This document shows positions 1 to 46,900 of a stretch of DNA of 64,000 nt, one piece after another (position 1 is the stretch's first letter; the number at the start of each line of letters is the position of its first letter). Below the pieces are notes generated by a model. It searched no databases and was not told the origin of the DNA. It saw only the letters and a program-made list of their open reading frames with translations. The DNA is taken from the NCBI RefSeq assembly GCF_021462225.1, contig NC_061801.1, positions 7,374,125 through 7,438,124 of the forward strand, given 5' to 3'. The position numbers were made by a program, and so were the translations under genes. Origin of the DNA: Girardinichthys multiradiatus (lineage: Eukaryota > Chordata > Actinopteri > Cyprinodontiformes > Goodeidae).

Positions 1-879
1 CAAATAATGGTGGCCCCAATACCGATCTTTGTGGTACCCCCATGGGGCACTGCCCCAGTTATGACACTGCACCATTTGGGTGGACTGTGCCTACCACATC
101 ACCTTTATGCTGTTTCAGTAGAAGGATTAGTCTGGAAGCCAAAGTGCACGGGATGCAGGAGGACATCAGACTCCAGATGCTTACCAATTGTTCCGCTTTC
201 TCTGCGGCCTTTAAAAAGCAGGGAAAATACTAGGTCTACTTATTTGTTGGCGTGTAGAAGGCACATATCTATCAAAATGCAGTCCACCTGGTTGTATTTG
301 CGACTGTTTGGATACAATCCTAAAATAAATAGGGCAGGATCCATTGAAATATTTCAATGAAATACAATTATTTTCCTGACTTCCTCCCAGAAAACTTAAA
401 TTTGATTGCATTGCTACAGGCAGTGTAATAGTCTGCCCTTCTCCTTCATACACTTTGTGCACAGGTCTGGAATATTGGAGTCAGATTTATTGAGTTTAAC
501 TGGTTTTAGTACATTTTGAAGCCCACTTCTCTGGGATAATCTCCACCTCCAGAATCCAGTGGATTTTCACTCCATGTTGTCCTTATTGTGTCATAAATAC
601 CAGATGAATATGCCCATTTCTAAAACACAGCCGCCGCTCTTCCTGGGCTAAAGTTATGATTTCCCGAATCAGGGGTGTATTGAGATAATGTGTTAAGTTC
701 CTTGATGTTCTTTTTTACCTCAAACCATACTTTAATCATGCTCCTTACTATTGGATTATTTATTTGTGTAATTAATTTCGATGGTTTATTAGAGTTCAGC
801 TACAGTGGGAAATAAAATGAAACCAACAGATTCCATTTCCTGCCATTGTGGAATAAACCATGTTTCAAAAAGGAATTTT
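1..879. other. Intron or 3' region, nothing recognised
   Basis: The last cnnm4 exon was looked for here and not found. Small open frames are unsupported by motifs or splice signals. Confidence 0.5.
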
Positions 880-1210
880 ATTGTCCCAGTCTCCTTCTTG
901 CTGTTGAATCATGAACTATGACCTTCACAGAGGCAAGTCAGGCCTGCAGTGCTTTAGATATTGTTCTAGGCTCTTTTGTGACCCTCTGAATAGGCCGCTG
1001 ATGAGCTCTAGGGGCATTACAGCCACTACTGGGAGGTTTCACCACATGTTTTCACTATTTGTGCTTAATGGCTCTCACTGTGGTTTGCTGGAGTCCCAAA
1101 GCCTTTGAAATGACTTGGTAAACTTTTTCAGACTGTTAGATGTCAGTAACTGTGTTTTTCATCTGTTCTGAAATCTTTTCAGATATGAGCATCATGTATT
1201 GCTTTATGAG
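880..1210. repeat. Second copy of the 15480-16660 element, right part
   Basis: GGCTCTTTTGTGACCCTCTG, GCTCTCACTGTGGTTTGCTG and CAGACTGTTAGATGTCAGTA align with 16150-16190 and 16490-16565. Diverged and non-coding; it lies in the intron between cnnm4 exon 6 and the missing last exon. Confidence 0.65.
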
Positions 1211-1502
1211 ATCTTTATATTTTCACATGGACCCAAGGTGGTTTGGATAGCTCGTTTCCCTTTAATAATTGAAATCATCATGTGAAAATTGTTCTTATGT
1301 ATTTACAAGAAATTTGTTAGAAAGCAAATCCTTTGCTAATAAATGCACAATTTGAATAATTATTTCATGGAACATTGGGGAAACCAAAAATATATAAGAT
1401 GATTTCTTTCATTTGCATCATTTTGCCTTTCACCTGCACATTTCCATAAACATATAACATGCCCTGCCTGAAGTGCTGCAGCAGTAAGATGCTGCCTGTT
1501 AC

Positions 1503-37460
<35,958 letters not shown>

Positions 37461-37760
37461 GTTTGTTTCTCTGCTCGGCAACCTGGGAGCTGACGTCATT
37501 TACTCATGTCCGAACGGCTCCGCCTTCCTCTGGCCCTCCATCTCTCTCACACACACAAAGACACACACACACTCGCCAGGTAACAGCGCCAACCGGACAG
37601 CGACAGGTATGGCTGGGAAACTAACGTTTCCCCGCTAACTGTATCCTTGACGTGACGCACAGCCCGGAGCGCTCGGCCTCCCCCTCCTCTATCCTGGACA
37701 CCGGGCACTGCGGCACGCAGCAGGACGGACGCTGCTGCCGGTTGTGTTGCGGTCAGCGGT
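37461..37760 (-). promoter_or_regulatory. CpG-rich promoter and 5' UTR region of cnnm4
   Basis: Directly upstream of the cnnm4 start the sequence is GC- and CpG-rich, unlike the AT-rich surroundings, and the CpG density carries on through exon 1. A short CA tract lies near 37549-37573. No TATA box is obvious in the expected place, which fits a CpG-island type promoter. The exact transcription start cannot be read from the sequence. Confidence 0.5.
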
Positions 37761-38859
37761 TTGGCACTCATTTGATTTGTGAGCCAACTGCTGTTATGTA
37801 AAGGCACAGGGGATGTGCACCTCCCCAACCCGACCCCCTCCCTCCATCCCCTCCCTCTCTCCCTCCATTCCCCATCCCGCATCCCCTTGACACCGAGCCC
37901 GGTCCGGGATGCTGGATGCAGAGACATTACCACCACAGGCACGGTACCCTCCACAGCCGGAGTCCCTCTTGTGCTTACAGCATTAATTATAGTTCTGTTA
38001 CATAATCAGACTGTCTCTGTGGAAGAATGCGGATGTCTTTGATACAGTCTAAGTAAAAAAAGAAAAGAAATCAACAAATCTGTAAATTTTATTTTTACGA
38101 ATTGGGATTAAAAAAAATCATTTGCCTCCATGTTAATCTGCCCTCCGAATCAGTTAGATGTTTGTTGGTTGTATTGTTTTTATTATTAGATCCTAATATT
38201 CACTGATCAGCTATTATGTAATACAGCCAGTAATGTTATCCTGACTTAATGCGCCACCTGGTGGATACATCAGGTATTGATTGACCAGAATCAGCTCGAG
38301 ATGAGGACGGATCAGATAAGCAATATAGGGTAAATAGTTCCGTACTTTTCGTCATCGTTTATTATGACATCGGTAATCACTTTGACCCTTTTTCTTTTTT
38401 AACCATTTATTGTATTTTCTATAATTATGTAAATGCAAGGTCTCCATCTCCCCCCCCACCCACATTTAGCATATGTCTGTCAACATTGATTATCCATTTA
38501 AGGCCTGTTTTATGAGTTTTTTAAGCTCAGTTAAACTCAGATAAAGGTCAGGGACACATTTGGTGTGCCTGTAGCCAATCTGTATCCCAGTCTGAATATT
38601 TTTACACAGTTTTGCCATCCTCTGGGGTTATTTTGTGTCTTTTTAAATCATTTATTAGCCATTTTGTTGTTGTTCTTTACTATTTGTGATGTTATATTTT
38701 TTTAAATGTTAGGATTAGACGGTCCCATATCTTTTAATTTTACATTTACATAATTTTACAAATAGAATGTAATTGTTCATGTGAGTGACCTCATTTAGTG
38801 GCAACTCCATATTTACCATCTTTTACAGAACATTTCCACCATCCTTCCTCAGCACATAT
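37761..38859. other. Intergenic region between cnnm4 promoter and SEC14-like gene
   Basis: It starts pyrimidine-rich (37820-37880) and becomes AT-rich. No gene or transposon recognised. Confidence 0.5.
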
Positions 38860-39480
38860 AGAAACCATGTCAGCCTTGCCGTTCTGACTTTGTCTCACAG
38901 TTTTTTCTCCTGATCTTTCACATCAACATACTCTTCTCTAATCAGGTCTATTGTGGCCACTCTCAATGAAAATCCTGTCTTCTTCAGCTCTGCACATCCA
39001 GCTATGCCTAGTGCCACTGCCCCTAAACCATACTGGTCAACCTTTATCTTGTACATTGATGTGAACTCTTCCTCACCTCACTGGTGCACTGCCAGCTCAG
39101 AATGTTCGACCCGAGGTACTTAAACCTATCCACTTTCAATACTTCTACTCATTTCAGGTTTATTGTTTCACCTGCCTGCCTCTCATTCACACACCTGGAT
39201 TCCATTTTGTTCCAATCAACTTTCATTCCTCTCTTCTCAAGGCTACTGCTTTCACTACAGTACACAGAGTTATTTTGCATCATTTACGAAGACTCCTAGT
39301 TGACCTCATCATTGATCCTTTCGTCAACACTGCAAAAAAAGGGTCTCAGAGCTAAAACCTAATATCCACCATGAACCGCTCCATCATTCTAACCACACAC
39401 CTCACCTCTGTCTTGCTGGCCTTATACATGTCCTGTATTTCTCTGCCACACCTAACTTTCTCATATGGGGCAAGAAGTAC
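38860..39480 (-). mobile_element. Degenerate RTE-like LINE fragment
   Basis: On the minus strand, broken frames read VDRFKYLGS (about 39130) and then LKKTGFSLRVATIDLIREEY (about 38990-38930), matching the post-RT region of fish RTE-type LINEs. A further stretch at 39330-39480 (EIQDMYKASKTEV) may be the upstream part of the same copy. Many stops; it lies between the two genes. Confidence 0.5.
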
Positions 39481-40804
39481 CTTTTTGGCAACCTAAATAC
39501 TTACTTAAGACACACCAGACTTAAATACATTTTATGTGCAACTATACATAGAGCCAGTATGGAAAAATCTAAGCTCTCCTCTGTTAGTCCTGCTGTTTCT
39601 GAACCGAGCTGGACCGAGAGGTTTTCGCCTATCTGAAAACATAAATGAATAATCTTCCATGGCGAAAAGAAGGGAAGCTTGCTATCCTCGTGCCTAGGGT
39701 TTGGGAAGCAATTTTAAAATTTATTTGGCACATTTAGACATTATTTATTTTTATTGCAATACAACAACGTAGTTAACCTTTATATAATGAAGTGTTCATA
39801 AATTCAAATATATTTACGACATGCCTCAACAGTTTCTAGCTTGTTACTCAAAACAATCTATTTTCTATTTTAACAACTTAACATGGAAAAACCAATATTT
39901 CAGTGCTGTCTATCTCTCTCGTTTTTTTTTTTTTTGGCTGCTATCAAAGACGGTTTAACACAAAAAGATCAGTCAGGTAGTTTCATGGATAGATTATACA
40001 TCTAGTGTTGCTCAAAATTATCACCACAATGGATGGAAAAATCAACTAGAAACACATTTGAGCAAAAGTTAAGCATTCTGAAGATGTACACAACTGCTAC
40101 AGGCAGACAAAAACAGCTACAGAGGACATAAAAATGTACAAGGAGGAAAATGTATACACTGGTTTTCAAACATTTCAGTGGTTTTACATTTTTTTCTTTA
40201 GTTTGTAATTTCAGGAAGAGACATTTGCCAGACATTTATAAAGCTGTGTTCTGTACCAAAGTAACATCAATAAAGTGCTGGAAGCACAGCCAGATAATGT
40301 GAGGGAGCTGCTATTGTGACCTTGAATACACCCAAAACTGGCCTGTAGGTGGCAGTATAGACTGCAGCACAATACAAAGATTCATTCTTTAGTAAAGAAC
40401 ATATAATTATGTCTTGTGTCCATGATCTTAACCTTGCAGGCACTTAAATCAAAACTAAACAATTTAGTCTGGAAAATGATCACAAATCATTGAATTGTGA
40501 ATTTCACCATTTTCTTGTTTTGTCAATGTATGCTTTAATAACTACAGATTGTCAACTTAACTGCTTGTAAGACCTCCATAGTTCAGTTCTTTTTTGCACC
40601 GTCAAAGTTTTAATGCACTACATTCACAGTATTGTTCCTCATCCTTGTATTAATTAGCTTCATAATTAAGGGTCCAAACAATTAGAAACTAATACGCAAT
40701 GCACTGAGAGATGCTGAGGTTAATCCAGCTGGCATGAGGCAACTGTGAATTTTACTGTCCGCCGCTGTTGATGAAAATCTGAGATGTTTCAGGTGGCTAC
40801 GTCC
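39481..40804 (-). other. Probable 3' UTR and downstream flank of SEC14-like gene
   Basis: No repeats recognised between 39730 and 40804. Two overlapping AATAAA signals on the minus strand (39744-39755) would end a transcript about 1.05 kb after the stop; transcript data are needed to confirm. Confidence 0.35.
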
Positions 40805-40935
40805 TCACTGCAGCGTCAAGTCCCCACTGCTGCATGCAGTCGGCATCTCTTCGTCTGGAGGAGGAATGACTTCCACATTGTAGCTCACCTTCTTGGACTG
40901 GAGGATGCTGTAGCTGTTGTCAAAACACAGCACAT
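40805..40935 (-). CDS. SEC14-like gene last coding exon and 3' end
   Basis: 131 bp: [20 protein letters not shown] then [11 protein letters not shown] and a short tail ending at TGA (40807-40805). The tail after VEV differs from mammalian paralogues in length and sequence, as expected of the least conserved part. The acceptor is CTCTTGCAG. Candidate AATAAA signals in the transcript direction lie at 39744-39755, which would imply a 3' UTR of about 1 kb; this is only inferred. Confidence 0.88.
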
Positions 40936-43900
40936 CTGCAAGAGATAAGGTATGCAGTTAGCTATAGCTACCAGACAATATAAAGGTAAAGACAAGTTTG
41001 TTGGCATTCCTGGTAAAGATGCTTTGTACTTGGTGACCAATGTCTAATGTATGTTGACTTGGTAATATGTTTTGAATATTTATACTGCTGAAAAACATTC
41101 ATCCGTTCATTAATTTTCTACTCCTTATTCCATAGTGGAGCGCAGGGGGAGCTGGTGCCTATCTCCAGGTGTCTATGGGCAGGAGGTGGGATACACCTTG
41201 GACAGGTCACCAGTCCATCATAGGGCAACATAGACACACAGGACAAAAACTATGGGTATTAGAGGCTTTTCCGCATATGTCAGCCTTTGTTTCACGCAGT
41301 ACCCACCCGGAATGTTTGTTTCAATCTAATAGCCCTGTCACACTAATGCCTATCTGCCTTTTATTTCCATGGTGTAAATGGATACTGTATAATGCTATAG
41401 GAAAATATAATATTACTATGCATTTGTCACTGTAGCATGCACAATTTGATCATCCGCAAAACCAGGTTGCCATGGATGTTTTGGACGTGTGAAAACCTCT
41501 GCCATATTAGAGCCACAGCTCTCAAATACCATGGTTAAAGCACATGTGGACCACACCTATAGAATGGACACAACTGTGAATTAGATATTGCAGTAATGAC
41601 TCAATAATAAGATTACTTAATCTCACACTAGACTATTTAGACGCTTCACTAACTTCGAGATGCTGGATGCCTGCAACTAGTGAAACTGACATGATTACTT
41701 TCATCTGAATAATTCAGCTATTAATTGTCTGACCACTTGGTGGCACTCAGAGCACTGAACTTTCATCCCCAGATGGTCAGTTGATCTTTTAATATGTCTT
41801 GGAAAAAGTAACATACCCAGTCATAATACAGCAGAACACTATAAGGTCCACACCATTGGTGTCTGTATACATTCACTATTCAAAACAGGAACACCGCAAA
41901 ACAGAATGAAAGATGTGCGGGGACTTGGTTTTCAAAACGTCAGCATACATGGGAAGATAGGAACCAGTGTGACAGGACCCTTAGTCTTATCTTAAAAAAA
42001 ACAAAGAGACAGTTTCAGAGGAGTTTATCAAACTCTACATGTTTAGGTTTGTTATGGTAGAATAAAGAAGGCTTATCCTTGGCATGATGCTGAAAGAGCT
42101 GGCACATACATAGCATCTACTGATTTTTATAGTGAGTAGCGACACCCCTTTGCTGTTGCTTTCAAACAGTATGTTGTGTGTGGTGAAAAGTGGAAAAAAG
42201 AAATGTGCCACAATGTCTCTGATTTTAAAGTGATTGTTAAAGGTACCAATAATTGTACCACCGGTGAATTTATTCAAAACAATTGTTCATTAGCATTGGA
42301 TTTCCACTGTAAATAAATGGGCTTAAATGGTATTTCCAAAATGTTTCGGTCTGAGAGTCTGTGAATAAAGCAGTTACTCACAGACTCCTGGTTCATTGCA
42401 GGTGAGACAGCTGTCTTCAGGGACCAGGTGAGCATTGTAGCGTTCGCTAGGAAGAACCTGCATCATCTCAGCTACCTTCTGACTCCTGCCGTCCTTGGTG
42501 CGCCTGTACACTCCAAACCCGATGTCTGCTCCATCACTGGCAAACTGCCACCTGGGAGGGAACAGAAGTGCAGATTATCTTTTTGATACATTTGAGTGTC
42601 TGTTTTTATTCAACAAAATTTTCATGCTTTCAGAACCAATTTACTCGACGTACTAAAAATAAGAGACAGACATGTTATAACACTGAAGCATTTAGCTCAG
42701 CCTTCTGTCTGTTCTAGTGCTACAGTCTCTTAACCATATATCATAGGAGGTCTCTCACTCCCAGCTGGGAGCTGGATTGCTACAAGTGCTTTCACTCTTA
42801 TATCAATCTACAGTACCCTGACTCTAGTCTCCATCCACTCCATGCTGCCTGCTCTCTCTTCTTCACCTCTAATGGTTTATTGGCTTTGAAGGGTTGACCC
42901 AGGTCCTTACTGCCTGTCTCTGCCTTATTAACTTACCTGTACATAACTGTATTCTATATTTCTCAATTCAATTCAGTTTTATTTGTATTGCGCCAGTTCA
43001 CAACATATGTCATCTCAAGGCACTTTACAAAATAAATTCAATCAAATCACACAGATTTCAAGTCAGGTACATACATTCCAATTATTCCTAATTATTGTTG
43101 TCCTGTGATGGACTGGCGACCTGCCCAGGGTGTAGCCCATCTCACGTCCAATGACCACTGATGGATGGATGGACAGACGGACGGACGGATGGATATTCTT
43201 TATCATCCGTCTGAGCAAATTTGATCAAAGGAAATACAATCTGACAGAACTGGTTTAACTGAGTCAGGTCTGTAGGCTGTGCTTACACACACCTTTTAAG
43301 CTCTGCATAAAAACTGAAAAAGGGCTTTCTTTTGGAGGAATATTTATTATTTGATCTTAAAGGGGACATATCATGCAAAAATCACATTTTTAGCCTTTAA
43401 ATATATTTTGTTGTGTACTTGGAGACTGTATGAGTGCAGAGAAGTTAAATTTAGTCTCTCCAGGTGTTGCTGAGATATTTTTATATTCAGTTTGGGTCAT
43501 ATTTTTCAGTCAGTTCAGTTTTCTCTGTAATTTGTTACGTTTTTTGAACTGTTACGTCACAGTATTTGCTGCGGAACAGCTAAACAAGGTCATGGGTTCC
43601 AGCTGATCAATTTCGCGTATCAACCATATTTTTTTGTCACTGTGATTTTGTAGTCCAAGCTCAAGTATGCCTACGCTGAAAGAGGATATGTTCGGTTCAG
43701 TTGTTGGGTGTATTAACCCACACAATTCGTTGCAACGTCCCCCAGCATCAGAACTTTTTCGAAGTCCCTGGTTAAATGTTATTTTTCTAAGAAATCTACC
43801 CACATCAGTGGGCGAATTCCTATTTCCCTGACTCCCCACAGCGGAGTCAGGGTTCCACCCTGGAGCCAAGCCTGGGGTCGGGACTCGTCGGAGAGCACCT

Positions 43901-46900
43901 GGTGGCTGGGTTGCTCCTCGCAGGACCCGGCCGGGCCAAGCCCGAACGAGAGATGCGAGGCCATCCCCCAGTGGGCCCACCACCTGCAGGGGGAACCGTG
44001 AGTGACCTGTGCAAAGAGGATTAGGCGACAGACGAAGGTGGAGACCTCAGCGGCCCGATCCCCAGATGTTTAAGGTTGGCTCTAGGGACGTGGAATGCCA
44101 CCTCGCTGGGGGAGAAGGAGCCTGAGCTTGTGCAGGAGGTTGAGAAATATTGACTAGAAAGAGTTGGGCTTGCCTCCACGCACAGCGTGGGCTCTGGAAC
44201 CCATCTCCTCGAGAAGGGCTGGACTCTCTTCTACTCTGGAGTGGCCCACGGGGAAAGGCAGCGGGCTGGGGTAGGTTTGCTTGTTGCCCCCCATCTCAGC
44301 CATCTTGTGCTGGGGTTTACCACAGTGGATGAGAGGGTCGCATCCCTGTGCCTTCGGGTTGGGGACAGGACTCTGACTGTCGTTTTTGCCTACGGGCCGA
44401 GTGGTAGTGCGGAGTACCCGGCTTTCTTGGTGTCCCTGTCGGCGGTGCTGAATAGTGCCCCTCCTGGGGACTTCATTATTCTGCTGGGGGACTTCAACGC
44501 CCACGTGGGAAACGACAGTGACACCTGGAGAGGCATGATCGAGAGGAATGGTCTCACCGATCTGAATCCGAGTGGTGTTTTGTTACTGGACTTCTGTGCT
44601 AGTCACGGATTGTCCATAATGAACACCATGTTCAAGCATAAGGGTGTCCATCAGTGCACTTGGCACCAGGACACCCTAGGCAGGAGGTCAATGATCAACT
44701 TTGTTGTCGTGTCGTCAGACCTTCGGCCGCATGTTTTGGACACTCGGGTGAAGAGAGGGGCTGAGCTGTCCACTGATCACCACCTGGTGGTGAGTTGGAT
44801 CCGCTGGAAAAGGAGAAAGCCGGACAGACTTGGCAGGCCCAAGCGCATAGTGAGGGTCTGAAGGGAACGTCTGGCAGAGCCCTCGGCCAGGGATGTATTC
44901 AACTCCCACCTCCGGGAGAGCTTTGACCAGATTGCAAGGGATGTTGGAGACATAGAGTCCGAGTGGACCATGTTCTCCGCATCTATTGTCAATGCTGCTG
45001 CCCGTAGCTGCGGCCGTAAGGTCTGCGGTGCCTGTCGCAGCGACAATCCTTGAACCCGGTAATGGACACTGGCAGTAGGGGACGCTGTCAAGCTGAAGAA
45101 GGAATCCTGTTGGCTGTGGTTGGCTTGTGGGACTCCTGAGGCGGCTGACGGGTACCGTGAGGCCAAGACTACCGCGGTCCGGGCTGTGGCAGAGGCAAAA
45201 CCTCGGGCCTGGGAGGAGTTTGGTGAGGCCATGGAGAAGGACTACCTGTTGGCCTCGAAACGATTCTGGCAAACCGTCCGGCGCCTCAGGAAAGGGAAGC
45301 AGTGCTCTGCCAACACTGTTTATAGTGGGAGTGGGGAGCTGCTGATCTCGACTGAGGACATTATCGGGTGGTGGAAGGAGTACTTCGAGGATCTCCTCAA
45401 TACTGCCATCATGCATTCCCTGGTGGAAACAGAGGCTGGGGACTCGGGGTTGGACTCTTTCATCACCCAGGCTGAAGTCACCAAGGTGGTTAAAAAGCTC
45501 CGCGGTGGCAGGGCTTCTGGGGTGGATGAGATCCGACCTGAGTACCTCAAGCCTTTGGATGTTGTGGGGCTGTCATGGTTGACACGCCTCTTCAACATTG
45601 CGTGGTGGTCGGGAACAGTGCCTCTGGACTGGCAGACCGGGGTGGTGGTCCCCCTTCATAAGAAGGGGGACCACCTACAGGGGGGTGTTCCAACTACAGG
45701 GGGATCACACTCCTCAGCCTCCCTGGTAAGGCCTATGCCAGGGTATTGGAGAGGAGAGTCCGGCCGATAGTCGAACCTCGGCTTCAGGAGGAGCAGTGTG
45801 GTTTTTGTCCCGGCCATGGAACACTGGACCAGCTCTATACCCTCTACAGGGTACTTGAGGGTTCATGGAAGTTTGAGCAACTGGTCCAAATGTGTTTTGT
45901 GGACCTGAAGAAGGCATTCCACTGTGTCCCTCGTGGTGCCCTGTGGGGGATGCTGCAGGAGTATGGAATTGGGGGCCCTTTACTAGGGGCCATCCGGTCC
46001 CTGTACGAGCGGAGCAGGAGTTTGGTCCGCATTGCTGGCACTAAGTCGGACCTGTTCCCGGTGCATGTTGGACTCTGGCAGGGCCCTTCATCACCAGTCC
46101 TGTTCATAACTTTTATGGACAGGATTTCTAGGTGCAGCCAAGGGCCGGAGGGGGTCTGGTTTGAGGACCAGTGGATTTCGTCTCTTCTTTTTGCAGATGA
46201 CGTGGTCCTGCTGGCCCCCTGTAGCCAAGACCTACAGCATGCGCTGGGTTGGTTCGCAGCCGAGTGTGATGAAGATCAGCTCCTCCAAGTCCGAGGCCAT
46301 GGTTCTCGACCGGAAAAGGGTGGCTTGTCCTCTTCAGGTTGGAGGGGAGTTCAAGTATCTCAGGGTCTTTTTCATGATTGAGGGAAGAATGGAGCGGGAG
46401 ATCAACAGCTCCTTCCGGAGGAGCTGGAGGAGGTGTCTGGGGAGAGGGATGTCTGGGCGTCTCTGGGAGTCTGCTTCCCCCGTGACCCGGTCTCACATAA
46501 ATCGGAAAACGACGAGTACTTCATCTGATTAAGGGGTCAGTTCCTTCTGTCTATGGAAACGATGGACGCAGCAAAGCGGTAAGATGCAAATAACGCTAAA
46601 ATGACAACAAACTTTAGACATGAATTTATTGTGTGTTGACATGACATACTGGCCATTGTTCTGATAGCAGTAGCATCATACCTTCTGCTTATGTTAGTGC
46701 TGTGAGCTCCTTTTAGCTTCTTGAGGACGGAATCGTACTGTGTGTTTTGATTATTATTATTATTACATAAAACAGTTTTACCTTGTTTTTGCCATTTTTG
46801 CCTTGTTTTCACGCCACTAGATAATTGTTATCAAACTACAAAAATGGCCAAACAGGTCAAAGTCGAATGCTCTTTGACCTGGAGGGGGGCGGGGTGTGAA

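Larger units (their letters stand above)
43845..46515 (+). mobile_element. RTE-type (Rex3-like) LINE with internal 3' deletion
   Basis: From the 5' leader (near 43850) through endonuclease (GDFNAH near 44490, [10 protein letters not shown] near 44780) to reverse transcriptase (FADD at 46190-46201). Broken by a stop at 44859-44861 and by frameshifts near 45060-45120 and 45700-45770. At about 46390-46420 the frame leaps from MEREI, just after the RT, to ELEEVSGER at the extreme end of such proteins: about 150 codons are lost. It is inserted inside the piggyBac-like MITE, so it is younger than it. Confidence 0.85.

Noticed and set aside
44715..45416. 233-codon minus frame in the RTE-type LINE
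   Set aside because: Antisense of a GC-rich LINE frame; the sense frames carry the endonuclease and RT motifs.
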